From Phoronis australis (Eukaryota; Phoronida; Phoronidae), in contig NMRA01000035.1 in assembly GCA_002633005.1 (NCBI GenBank), positions 715,498 to 779,497 on the forward strand: a DNA stretch of 64,000 bases, in the 5' to 3' direction. The notes beneath the pieces were generated by a model. It made no database searches. It saw only the letters and a program-made list of their open reading frames with translations, and was not told the origin of the DNA. Both the position numbers and the translations under genes were made by a program. Shown here one piece after another: positions 23,041 to 33,785 of the stretch (its first letter is position 1; the number at the start of each line of letters is the position of its first letter).

Positions 23041-24227
23041 GTCTACACCAGGCCTTTATCCAGGATTTTGAAAACTGGGTGTCCAAAATGGGGTTCCCAA
23101 TATTCCAGGACGTCAATAATTCCGATGCGTAACCCCCCACCCCCAGCAATACCCCCAAACACACAATTTTTTTACAAGTTAATGCATACATCAAGGTTTT
23201 TACATCTAGTTTATAAAACAGCCTTCTATGGTGAGCATTTTTACTAAAAAAATGTGTAGACCAAGACTTTTACAATGCTGTCAATCAAGTGTCAAAATAG
23301 CAACAATGCATATACTTTGTATACACATTGTATATTTCTTCCTGCTTTGAAAAAAGAACCCCCACTGTAAGCCTTCAGAGGCTTCCTAGTATTCATTACA
23401 ATGTGCGAGTCCAAACTTGAAAGGTTCCTATTGACAGTGGGCGACCAAATGATACATTGGGCGTCCTTGCCAGGGCGTCCAAATTAGTGCCAGGGCGTCC
23501 ATTTGGACAGCCAGGACGTACGCTAAGGCCTGGTCTACACTGACCTTCCTCCCTTCGAAAACGAATCCTCCATCGCAACCCTCATTCTCCAGGGAGATAG
23601 GAACGAACTGATCTAAGATGATACTTTTCTACAATTAGTAGTTACCTAAAGAAGGTTATGCTTTAGGAATATATATTTTTGCCTAGAAGGTAGCTTTTCT
23701 CTCGTGAACAAGTGAAGAATAAAATGTTGGTCACCTGCAGTCATCACAAATTGCGCAATTGCACAACCCACACCTTTACTAATTTTTACTCGTCCACTTG
23801 GCAAAAGGCATAACAATACGTCTCAATCCCAGGTCTTATCAACTTGTGATAACCAGGTAACCTGAAATCCCTACATTAACTTAAAAGCTCACATTGAACC
23901 TATGGAGTTGAACATTGTTGTCATGTTGTCATGTTGAACACAACTTGACACAACTTTCACTTCCAGAATCAACATTTTTCAATTGGGCCTGCCCTAAAGC
24001 AAAATAAAATGGAATGGGCTTTGATTAATTCCAATGAAGTTAGTGAGAAAAATACGCCATTTTCTGTAAGACCAGCAAATACTCAAGCACTCTAATCATA
24101 CCTGCCTTGAGCTTCTCACTAATTATTGAATGAGAGGTTTATGGGTCGACAGACTTGTTGTCGAAGACAGAACGTGACTATTATCCTGCCACAGATCTCG
24201 GAGATAACGAGTTTCTCACTGAATCTC
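23041..24227. other. Intergenic region upstream of RPS24
   Basis: Includes repetitive-looking phrases (GGGCGTCC repeated near 23460-23510; AGGCCTGGTCTACACTGACC at 23526). The last few hundred bases are presumably the RPS24 promoter, but no TATA-like element is placed with confidence. Confidence 0.4.
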
Positions 24228-24264
24228 ACCCTTTTCCGGCAGCCATTAATCTGTTGCGATCATG
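24228..24264 (+). CDS. RPS24: RPS24 exon 1: TOP-type leader ending in ATG
   Basis: ACCCTTTTCCGGC at 24228-24240 is a pyrimidine tract of the 5'TOP kind found at the start of ribosomal protein mRNAs (growth-dependent translation control). The leader is about 34 nt, and the ATG at 24262-24264 is followed at once by a GTGAGA donor. An ATG-only coding first exon is known from RPS24 genes of other animals. The exact start base is inferred. Confidence 0.75.
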
Positions 24265-27200
24265 GTGAGAATATAGTGGTTGTTTTAATCTTGAGAAATC
24301 AACCTCATAACCTCGTCATCTGTGTGCATTACCTTTTAAATAACAAAGGAAATAAATAGCCTGTACATTACACTATTTACTGGTTTTATGGATTCCGTTT
24401 GGGTAGATACAGTGATACTTAAAGTTTGTTAATTGTACTACAGAAAATTCCGTTTTCGTGGACACCGACCCCTTGTATTAAAATCCAGTTCTACTGGGCG
24501 GTCATTTCTGCGTTTATTCAGTGTAAACGTTTACAAAATATATTGCGAGGACCAATTTTTTCGGGCTCCGATTCGAGAATCAGATAGGTAATGCAATGTC
24601 AATGTCAAATCGATGTGATTGTATTGTGACCTCTGACTGTGTTTGACTTTGCAAATTTTCACGTCATTAAATGACGTGAAAATTTGCAAGTGGCAACTGG
24701 GCAGTGTTATTGTTACACAGACGCAAGGCACAGTTATGACTGAAAATAACTTGTTAAAGTTGTGAGGCCTTGTGTTTTCAGCATGCATTCTCCCCTCCCC
24801 CTTACCCCTCAGTTGGTCATTTGACTTTAAACAGGGTTTGGAAGTCCATGCATACTGAAATTGTAGAATTTAGTGTCGTCACACTGGAATTGCACATCAG
24901 AATATAACCTGCATGTTTTGACATTGCAATCATGTGAGAATTTGTTTTCAATCCAACACTATCAATGTACATACTTCATACTATTTTCTGAATCGTCAGT
25001 CATTGATGATGATTCCAAAAATGTATTACCGTACTCGACAATAACCCCATATTATCTTCCGTGGGAAACTGGTTGGATATAGTGGTCCTGATTTTGAGAT
25101 CCAGGTGATCACTGAATGACGGGCTAAAACTTGTGGATAAAACTGGTTCTCAAAATCAGGGACTGCTTTATCCGCCCAGTGCCCTTGTATGGTAAATGGA
25201 CTTTAGCTTAATTTTTGTACTTGTTTTTTAGGCTGATACTTGTACGCTAAGGACAAGGAAGTTCCTGGTCAACAATCTCCTCCGCAGAAAGCAGATGGTA
25301 AGTTGAAAATGTGTGTCTACAATTTTTAATTCTTTTACTATTTCTGTTGTCCTTTAAGTTAAATATCAGACACGAAATGAAGGTTTGGTTCTTTTCTGAT
25401 ATAGCTTAGAGATTTTTTGCAATCTGGACCATTTTTGATTTTTCTACAATATTGTGTCATTGGTGCAACCCAGTTAGGGGTCAAAGCCTGACAAAGTGTA
25501 ATGGTGATAAAAGCCAGCATTGATCAGGATAATGAATCTGAATGAATATTATTTAGAATTGAGATACATATGGAAATGAGGGTTAAAAAAAGTGGTGAAG
25601 GTGTGTTCAAATAAGAGGGAATTTGGGTTGGTTTTCTTTGTGGTTTTGAGTTGTCTGCCTATCAAAAAACAGCTGTGTTAACAAAGAAGATGCGGATGGA
25701 AACGGTGAACGTGATGGGGAGCTACTGGAAATATGAAAAATCTAATGTGGCAATGGCTTGCTGAAGTAGCGTATCATCAGTCGCCTATTACTTTCCAATA
25801 GTTGGCTGGCCCAGGTTTGGGACAGCTGTCTTGGTGTGTCTTTTCAGGCCATATATTTGAAGTATTGTTACGAAATTTGACAAATGTGTTTCTAATGGCA
25901 GATATTTGGACAGTTTCGACTGCTTATGTGCCCCTTACAGGGCTTGGAATTTTCCGCGGAAACGCGGATTTCCGCTTTTTTGAAATGTGCTTTCCGCTTT
26001 TTTTATAATATTTCCGCGTAAAAAAATCGGATTTGATATGAAATTTCCGTCAAATTCCTTTCTTACCGCGGCGTTGCAGACGACGTTCACCTCGGAAAGC
26101 GGAAGTTGCTCTTTATGTTTGGAGGAATGTAAATTGTCAACATTGCCGGGGCATCTGGGTAAAGCATGGTGTGATTCTCAATGGCGGCTCGTGTTATTGT
26201 TAAGCGCGGCGACAAATACTACCGCTCTGCAGCCAAAATTGTGCGGGTTGGGAGTGGACGGGTGAGCGAAAAGGACGCAGACGCATGNAAATCTTTTTCC
26301 ACAATGAAACCATCTCATTGAACTGACAATATGTCACTGAACCCCATTTTTTCGTTTGTTTTTAAACTCAAGTCAAACCCCGACCGCGCACGTGCGGGTG
26401 TCATATCAAGAAGCCTAAGTGATACTAAAAACTGCAGTGAGTTAGCACGTGCTTTAGTCGTCTGCCCTAATTCATCGAAACGACTTGGCGCCGTCATCAG
26501 ATTTCATTTTATGGACAATTTTGTTGCGAATGGACCTGGGTTCTAGCAGCATATATGTCAAAACACTCGAGCTGAAATTTGGCGACAAGGTGCCCGCGGC
26601 CATTACGAGGTTAATCAGTTTTCCGCGATGTGGCGTATGGAGAAACATGGTGTCCGATATTTAGGTTCTCCGAAGGTTTGGTTGTTGTGTTTTTTGAAGA
26701 TCAGTCGGAACATAAATATGGCTTTCAGTGACAAGATATAGTAACAGAACAATTCCGTGAAGGTAAATCTTTATTTCAGCAAAGAATTTACAACAATCCT
26801 TAGTATTTTCAATTAAATATAATGCAAAATGTGCCAAAACGTCCGATAATTAGGTCACTTGACTGTACCCCTCAGTTGGTCATTTGACTTTAAACAGGGT
26901 TGGAAGTCCATGCATACTGAAATTGTAGAATTTAGTGTCGTCACACTGGAATTGCACATCAGAATATAACCTGCATGTTTTGACATTGCAATCATGTGAG
27001 AATTTGTTTTCAATCCAACACTGTTAATGTACATACTTCATACTATTTTCTGAATCGTCAGTCATTGATGATGATTCCAAAAATGTATTACCGTACTCGA
27101 CAATAACCCCATATTATCTTCCGTGGGGCACTGGTTGGATATAGTGGTCCTGATTTTGAGATCCAGGTGATCACTGAATGACGGGCTAAAACGTGTGGAT

Positions 27201-30200
27201 AAAACTGGTTCTCAAAATCGGGGACTGCTTTATCCGACCAGTGCCCTTGTATGGTAAATGGACTTTGGCTTAATTTTTGTACTTGTTTTTTAGGCTGATA
27301 CTTGTACGCTAAGGACAAGGAAGTTCCTGGTCAACAATCTCCTCCGCAGAAAGCAGATGGTAAGTTGAAAATGTGTGTCTACAATTTTTAATTCTTTTAC
27401 TATTTCTGTTGTCCTTTAAGTGAAATATCAGACAGGAAATGAAGGTTTGGTTCTTTTCTGATATAGCTGAGAGATTTTTTGCAATCTGGACCATTTTTGA
27501 TTTTTCTACAATATTGTGTCATTGGTGCAACCTAGTTAGGGGTCAAAGCCTGACAAAGTGTAATGGTGATAAAAGCCAGCATTGATCAGGATAATGAATC
27601 TGAATAAATATTTAGAATTGAGATACATATGGAAATGAGGGTGAAAAAAAATGGTGAATGTGTGTTCAAATAAGAGGGAATTTGGGTTGGTTTTCTTTGT
27701 GGTTTTGAGTTGTCTGCCAATCAAAAAAACAGCTGTGTTAACAAAGAAGATGCGGATGGAAACGGTGAAAGTGATGGGGAGCTACTGGAAATATGAAAAA
27801 TCTAATGTGGCAGTGGCATTGTCTCTTAGGTCTTCTAATTAGCATGTTGAAGTAGCGTATCATCAGTCGCCTATTATTTCCAATAGTTGGCTGGCCCAGG
27901 TTTGGGACAGCTGTCTTGGTGTGTCTTTTCAGGCCATATATTTGAAATGTCGTTACAAAATTTGACAAATGTGTTTCTAATAACAGATATTTGGACAGTT
28001 TCGACTGCTTATGTGCCCCTTAGTGGCCGTTTTAATTTCTGCATTTGCCTCAATATCTGTAAAGTTTTATTAAGAATCTTCATGAAATTTGGTAGTTAAT
28101 ATTTTGTCTAAAAAATACTTACCTATTTTTGGACAGTTCTTGGGCTGTGCCCCTGGAGCCAATTTTAAGTATTCCTTGTTTGGTATTCTCCTCTATGTCC
28201 ACTTATATCATAGAAGAATCATCACATGTTTCTGTTGGCGTATAATGGTTTAGTCAGGCCCCGATGCCTGTGTATGAAGCTGCATTAATATCCGGAGCAG
28301 GGTTTCCCCTGCGTGTAAACTTCTGGGCCACCCACCACGCTCCTTTTTGGCCCCGCCACTCGTAAATCATACTCAAATTGACCGCCACACACCTAATCGT
28401 GATGGGGAAACTTCACCGCCATGCAAAAATCGCTAGTAAAAATGATCGCTAGTAAAAATGAATCGCTTGTAAAAATGATCGCTAGTAATAATGAATAAGT
28501 ACAAGTCACACGGCACCTTTTGCTGTTTGTGGATCAAAAGGAAAAAATAGTAATTTTACAATGGAATCTTGAATTGTGTCCCCGTTAAACACAGTCATTC
28601 AATCCCCAATCTCCTTTCGTACCTCGTTTCTGCCTGGTTATCCGACAATGCATATATACTTAATACAGCCGGGGACCAGGCAACGACTTCGATACGAATT
28701 TTTGTAAAATGGGAAAGTGCCTGGGCTCGCTAATGAAGTAAGAAACAGTAAGATTTCTGCTTCATTCATTTTATCGTGTCCGAGTTTACAAAAGACATTG
28801 AATTATACTGCAGGGCGTGACATCCAACTGTTTAATCAAGCGCTAAAATGACGATATTGAATGTTAACCAGTCTCAGATTTGTCTGCATGGACTGTATTA
28901 TTACGTCGTCTGCTACGCCAATCCACTATCACTGATTTATGTTTAGCAAGACGGTATCAACTGAAGTTACGTTACACGAATTAGTTGATTTCGTTTTCAA
29001 AGTTCAAATATTTTTTGTTCTATGTTTGTCACTTTGTGGTTAAACTGAATTTTGACACTGGTTTTTTGTACTCAAGTGCAACAGAGATCACACTATGCCA
29101 GACACTTCATTGCGAAATTGTCTTGCGAAGTGTTCTTTACCCAGATACTTCCACTACATGATGCTCGGGTTAATTTCTTGTCTATGTTGTCTATGATGAG
29201 CAAACTGCACCCAATTACATCTAATTTTCAAATTTTGCCTGAGGAAGGTCATCCTATGCTCACATGTGGTGCCAGGTTCCGAATCCGCGTCGAGCATTCA
29301 CCACCAGGCTCCTTTATAAACCCAGCTAATTATCCCATTCCTCATATTCGCGTGCAGCAACGGGCTTTGCACCCCGTTTTGGTCATTCACCACCACGCTC
29401 TTTGCAAAACCCAGGGAAACACTGCAGAGTGAGGTGCACGTGCCTATTTATAAAACGATTGAGTGAAACCAAAAAGCAGATTTTTCAAAGATTGTGTGAG
29501 GGAATCATAGCATATTCAATTCAAGTCAATATTCACTATAAAATGAAAACTAATTAGTGAGAAGCTTAAAAGAGCGTATTTTAAGATATGCACATATACA
29601 AAGTATACCCTACCTTCGCCAATAAGTGAAGCATAGGTGCAGAATATTTCTGAGTCAAAATATTTCTATGAAAAGGCATTATTTTGAATGCAGGTGCAGG
29701 GACCTAGATATGCACATATACTGTCAGTTGAGCATGACTGGCATCGTTTCTTGGAAGAAAGCAACTGCTGCAATGCCGCCCTTTGATAATTTTAGGTTGA
29801 TCTCATTTACCAGCTGCATAGCATTTGCCCATTTGCGAATGACTATCACTGCACATTGTATACTCTGTTTTAAGTTTGTTATAGTTACTCACTCTAATGT
29901 GTGGAAACAAAATAGCACCCATTGTATTTTTTCCTGTTAGCGTTATGAAAAAATTATAATGAAGTGACTTGCAAGTCAACCAATTCACTTCATTTGCTTG
30001 TGTTGTCTTGTACTTAAGTCCCCATTCTATTATAACATGTTCTCTTCAACTGATCCCCGCGTTGTTTACTTCCCAGGTTGTTGATGTCCTCCACCCCACC
30101 CGGGCCACAGTCCCCAAGAAAGAGGTGAGAGATAAGTTGGCCAAGATGTACCAGACAACCTCCGATGTCGTATTCGCCTTCGGCTTCCGTACCCAGTTTG

Positions 30201-33200
30201 GCGGTGGAAAGACCACAGGTTTTGCCCTTATCTACGAGAACTTGGATTTTGCAAAGAAATTTGAACCAAAATACAGGCTATCTAGGGTTGGTAGTGTTGA
30301 TTTCTCAACTTTTCTTTGCCTTTGCGAGTCGATGATCATAATGAATATTTTTTTTAGAATTATTGTCCTTCAGATTAAATATATTTGTATTTGGACTGAT
30401 GGTTCGTTCATGTTTTTCTCTGTTGGTTGTTTATCAAGGCTGTAGATAAGTATTGGAAACTTTGATATTAGAAACGAACAATGTCCGTCGTATTTCTTAG
30501 CAAACCTGTGTTAAAGGAGGTGCAACAATTTTTGATGTTACGTTTAGTAGAATTTCTGTGTTAATTATTGTTCACTGGCATGTATTTGCTATCCGTTAAT
30601 AGCCCACATCATCTTGGTTCTGCATGCTTTTCCTATTGAACACAGTCTGTGCTGATCATTAGTGCTTGCTGGAAGAATCAAGATACAATCCGTTCACGTC
30701 TTTTTCTTATTGTTCCATGGATTTTACAAACACGCCTTGGGAACAATAACAACATAGACATTTCTCTCGTAAATAACTAGGGATCTGCATTTTTGCTCAA
30801 GGTAACAGCAAAACAAGTTGCTTTCACGTTGAAGGTCTGCCAAATTGACTTGGTGGTGCACATAGCAACCCTTAGTCGGACGTGGAAATGTGTTGACCTG
30901 TGTTGACCTGTTCACCATTATGCTGTGTGGCAACATGTGCTCTGTGACCGACATTTTTGTATTGGCTTGTTGCATGGTTTCATTGGCAACAGTTTTATGT
31001 GCAGTGTTGTTTGACTTGCAGCAAGGCCTGTACGAGAAGAAGGCTGGTATGGCTAGTAAGCAGAGGAAAGAACGTAAAAATAAGGACAAGAAGTTCTGGG
31101 GTGTCAAGAGAGTTAAGAGAACTAGGGCTGATAAGGTATGTTTACACCAGTGGTAAAACTAGTCGAACGTGGCGCTCGCAAAACCACGTTAAGATGCATT
31201 CGTTTGGGTAGTCAGTTGGAAATGTTGTTCCTGAAATTCTCCTGTTGTCAGGTGTGCAAGATACTCCAGCTAATGTAATCATTGTTTTCACAACATGAAG
31301 TTCAAAGGTGCCTTGGCCTGTTGGGGCAAAAACTTTAGGCCACTAGTATTGAGCACTGCGTTAGTGGGTTGAAAATGTCAAGATAAAATAAGAGTGAAGC
31401 GTTTTACGAAGCCGAAAGTAATACCGTATTCGCCCTAATAAGCGCCCATGCCCCTATAAGTGCCCCTCTATGCATTTTCAGACTTTGCTAAAATACGCGC
31501 CCAGTCCTTGAATGCGTGTATGTGTACCTACAGTAATTCTACAGTAATGTCTTCGATTTATCAATAAGATCCGACAGTCATGAGAAAATCATTGTGCGCA
31601 GAATTTGAAGGCCACGAGCCTCGCTGCTATGTCGGTATTTAGCCGTGACTACGCACTTCAAACTTCGCCGTGTTTCAATAAGAACGCAAAAGTTTTGCTG
31701 ATCTTACGAGGGACGTGTCCTGGTCTGGCCTTTCGGAACAGAAGCAGCGTATCTGTCTACAGGGTTGTATTGTTTCTTTCCCGTACAGATCTCCCTCAAC
31801 AGGAATCCAAATGTCTTTGTGTACGTGAAAACCATGAATCGAAAACTAATAAAAACTTGACCTTTGTTAAAAGCACGTGGCCAGGAAGCGCACGCTACAT
31901 ACGAGTACCTGTCATCGAAGATAAGTCTTCGGGAACTATCTATTCAAGAAAAGGGTAACATAGCATCGGCAAGAAATAAATACTGGCATTTATTTCCGAA
32001 AGTTTCAAGTACCATTAAAAATGTTTGCGTTATTTTTAGGAGGAATTATTAAACTAATTGTATTTGGTGTTTTTAAAGCAAAATGACCCACTGATAGTGA
32101 ACACTTCCACACCCTTACACCCCCCGAATCTCCCGAAAAATAACTGCTAGACTGTCGCGCATCCAGTCACCCGGCGACTCAATATCGGCCGAGAAAATTC
32201 TCGAACATTTTTTAACAAATGAGATCAGCAAGTGCTAAATACCTTCTGATTTAGTGCTTGTGTTCGTTTCTTCAGTTAAAATGCACACCTAGATCATTGC
32301 AACGTGTTTACTCTAGCAAATGAACTCTGATGACACACACACACGCTCGCTCACTTTCACACGCAGGTGAACTTCAAAACAAACATCACGTGACAACAAC
32401 ATATGTGTTCATCCAGGGATTTCTCTCGTGTTGCGGAGTACGATCTAGCCCAGATTTGGACTTAATATGCAGTTAATCCCGACTCCACTAGAACTAGAAT
32501 GTTAGGGACGCTATTTTTAAAACTGAAAGGGGACTTCAGGTAATTTGTTGAGTCGAAACTACATTTTTACTCGAGAATTCAGCGATCGCGAGGCAGCGAG
32601 CATCATTCAGCGAGTTTTCGCCCTGGGATTTTCTAAAAAATGCTCGTAATTTAGCAACAAAGTTTGATAGCAACGCTCTGCAATTTTGTAAAAACTGTCA
32701 TAGGTTACAGGTGCGTCACAGAGGGTAAATTTGATAATTCTAGCTTGCGATTTCACCTGTTTTGGAGACAACTTAGGGCTATAATAAGCACCCCCTTTCT
32801 GAAGAGAGTTTTTCTAAGCTAGCCTAGGTGCTTATTAGGGCGAATACGGTACCTATGAGCTCTGTTTCAACCATAGTATAATAGAAAACAAGAAATGTCT
32901 ATTTTACAGCTTGATTTTTTACTGTTGTCATTGTGTGAAACGCTATGTTCCCACGTGATAGTCATATTACCCGTACAACAATCCCTATACCTTTGAGGGA
33001 CAGAATAATCATGTGCGTACCCAGCCTTCAATGTTGGGGGGCTCGAATTTCTGTCCACTTGCTGACAAAATATCGGCAGGACTAAAAAAAACGGGGTACT
33101 ACCTTCAAAACTGTAAACTGTGCATCTGGGTCTTTTTAGTGGACTTTTGCCTCGTTTTCTCGGAGTTTTTGTTTCTCTGAGGCGGACCTTTTTGCCCACT

Positions 33201-33785
33201 TCGCCAAATTGGGGTGGNACGCATAATTGTCTTAATGTTGGTGAATCAAGGATTTGTCTTGTGTTAGAAAGTGTTCAATAAGTCATTAATCATTGTGGTC
33301 CGGTAAAATGTCACTGATTTAAGGCACATTGTGGTGGGCAAGTGAAATGTTATTCTGGTGTAAAGGACAATCATGGAGCATAGAATGGATGCTACCAGCA
33401 GAAAATGTGAAAAAATGTGAGCACAACAATGTTAGAACACGTCGAAAACAGAAAATGGTAATTTTGACAATTATTTTCGTCTGAAATTGCGACCTCTTAG
33501 ATAAGGGGGCATCTAAAGGTCATTGTGTAAAACCAGGAATACCCTTTTTGGGGAGAGGGTCGGGTCTTGTTTGCGAGTTGCCTAAAGGTGGAAATAGACA
33601 TGGGTGTTATGTTGTTAAACTCTATGTACGGGTATGAAGTCGGAGGAAAGATCAATAAAAACGTTTCTGTTTTCTATTGCAGTCGTAAGCTGTGGTGTGG
33701 TGGACAACACGACAGACTCTTGTTTCTCAAGGACTATGAAGTGGTTAGGCTCATTTGTCTGTCAACTGTAAAAATTAATAATAAA
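24228..33785 (+). CDS. RPS24: 40S ribosomal protein S24 (eS24) gene
   Basis: eS24 is a small-subunit ribosomal protein needed for pre-rRNA maturation and translation. Exons: 24228-24264 (5'UTR plus ATG), 25232-25297 (22 codons), 30077-30286 (70 codons), 31022-31135 (38 codons) and probably 33683-33688 (Ser-stop). The sum is about 132 residues, the usual length for the family. Diagnostic segments are [57 protein letters not shown] and QGLYEKK followed by KQRKERKNK. The exon sizes 66 and 210 nt and the intron directly after ATG match, as I recall it, the vertebrate gene. A second copy of exon 2 at 27294-27359 lies in an assembly duplication. The C-terminus ([12 protein letters not shown]) differs from the usual KVRGT..A type. 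Confidence 0.96.
24649..24689. promoter_or_regulatory. Perfect 41-nt palindrome with two TGACGT half-sites
   Basis: Twenty bases on each side of an A at 24669 are exact reverse complements (TTGCAAATTTTCACGTCATT and its complement). Each arm contains TGACGT/ACGTCA, the CRE core, and ATTTGCA-like octamer bases. It lies in RPS24 intron 1, 385 bp past exon 1. It could be a regulatory site or simply a small foldback. Confidence 0.6.
25060..25186. repeat. Hairpin-forming repeat just upstream of RPS24 exon 2
   Basis: ACTGGTTGGATATAGTGG with TCCTGATTTTGAGA is the imperfect inverted complement of TCTCAAAATCAGGGA with CTGCTTTATCCGCCCAGT; arms are about 36 bp. The same hairpin is present in the duplicate at about 27123-27250. 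It probably derives from a MITE. Confidence 0.6.
25232..25297 (+). CDS. RPS24: RPS24 exon 2 (copy 1)
   Basis: A 66-nt exon, phase 0 both sides, preceded by TTGTTTTTTAG and followed by GTAAGT. It encodes [20 protein letters not shown] and then QM. R-T-R-K-F and LL.RKQM are invariant eS24 features. Confidence 0.92.
25937..26287. mobile_element. Partial element inserted in copy 1 of the duplication
   Basis: It starts CAGGGCTTGGAATTTTCCGC with repeated TTCCGC phrases and runs to the N at 26288. The other copy has no such sequence at the matching place (28020). This looks like a transposon end truncated at a contig join. Confidence 0.5.
26289..26872. other. Block between the N and the second duplicate
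   Basis: No recognised feature. Overlapping short frames on both strands show no domain. Confidence 0.4.
26873..28020. repeat. Allelic-looking duplicate carrying RPS24 exon 2, copy 2
   Basis: Second copy of 24793-25936; it differs by scattered single bases and a few short indels (for example an extra ATTGTCTCTTAGGTCTTC-like segment near 27818-27846). Confidence 0.8.
27294..27359 (+). CDS. RPS24: RPS24 exon 2 (copy 2)
   Basis: Identical in sequence and splice sites to 25232-25297. Only one of the two can be used in a normal mRNA; using both would insert 22 residues without a frameshift. It is most likely the other allele. Confidence 0.85.
28298..29427. mobile_element. Probable non-autonomous DNA element in RPS24 intron 2
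   Basis: Outer ends CAGGGTTTCCCCTGC (28298-28312) and CCAGGGAAACACTGC (29411-29425) are imperfect inverted repeats. Internally CACCACGCTC-type phrases occur near both ends, and a short AAAATGATCGCTAGT tandem lies at 28432-28500. The 126-codon frame at 29052-29432 has no recognisable domain. Confidence 0.5.
30077..30286 (+). CDS. RPS24: RPS24 exon 3
   Basis: A 210-nt exon in phase 0, with a TTCCCAG acceptor and a weaker GTTGGT donor after AGG. It encodes the core of eS24: [60 protein letters not shown] and [19 protein letters not shown] is the family signature. Confidence 0.95.
31022..31135 (+). CDS. RPS24: RPS24 exon 4
   Basis: A 114-nt exon, phase 0, with a CTTGCAG acceptor and GTATGT donor. 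It encodes [20 protein letters not shown] and then [18 protein letters not shown], the basic C-terminal extension. [10 protein letters not shown] is conserved; the tail after it is unusual for the family. Confidence 0.93.
31422..32851. mobile_element. DNA transposon-like element, 1.43 kb, inverted ends
   Basis: The left end TACCGTATTCGCCCTAATAA at 31422 and the exact complement TTATTAGGGCGAATACGGTA at 32832-32851 define terminal inverted repeats of about 23-24 bp. It lies in the last RPS24 intron. The frames inside (for example 31605-31958) have no recognised transposase domain, so it is probably non-autonomous. A truncated relative lies at 6158-6490. Confidence 0.85.
33130..33217 (-). repeat. 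Dispersed repeat shared with 45425-45513
   Basis: On the minus strand it reads AGTGGGCAAAAAGG, CAGAGAAACAAAAACTCC and ACAAAAGTCCACTAAAAAG-type phrases, repeated on the plus strand at 45425-45513. It ends at the N at 33218. Confidence 0.65.
33683..33785 (+). CDS. RPS24: Probable RPS24 last exon (Ser-stop) and 3'UTR
   Basis: TTTTCTATTGCAG is followed by TCG TAA, which in the phase left by exon 4 adds Ser and a stop, giving ...RADKS. An AATAAA signal lies at 33780-33785, about 90 nt later. Very small terminal coding exons are known for RPS24. The alternative is read-through of exon 4 into its intron, adding VCLHQW before a stop. Confidence 0.5.

Larger units (their letters stand above)
24793..25936. 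repeat. Allelic-looking duplicate carrying RPS24 exon 2, copy 1
   Basis: Matches 26873-28020 at very high identity, including exon 2, both flanking introns and the repeat module at the right end. It ends where a different element begins at 25937. Confidence 0.8.

Noticed and set aside
29052-29432. 126-codon frame
   Set aside because: It lies inside a probable DNA element and covers one of its ends; no domain seen.
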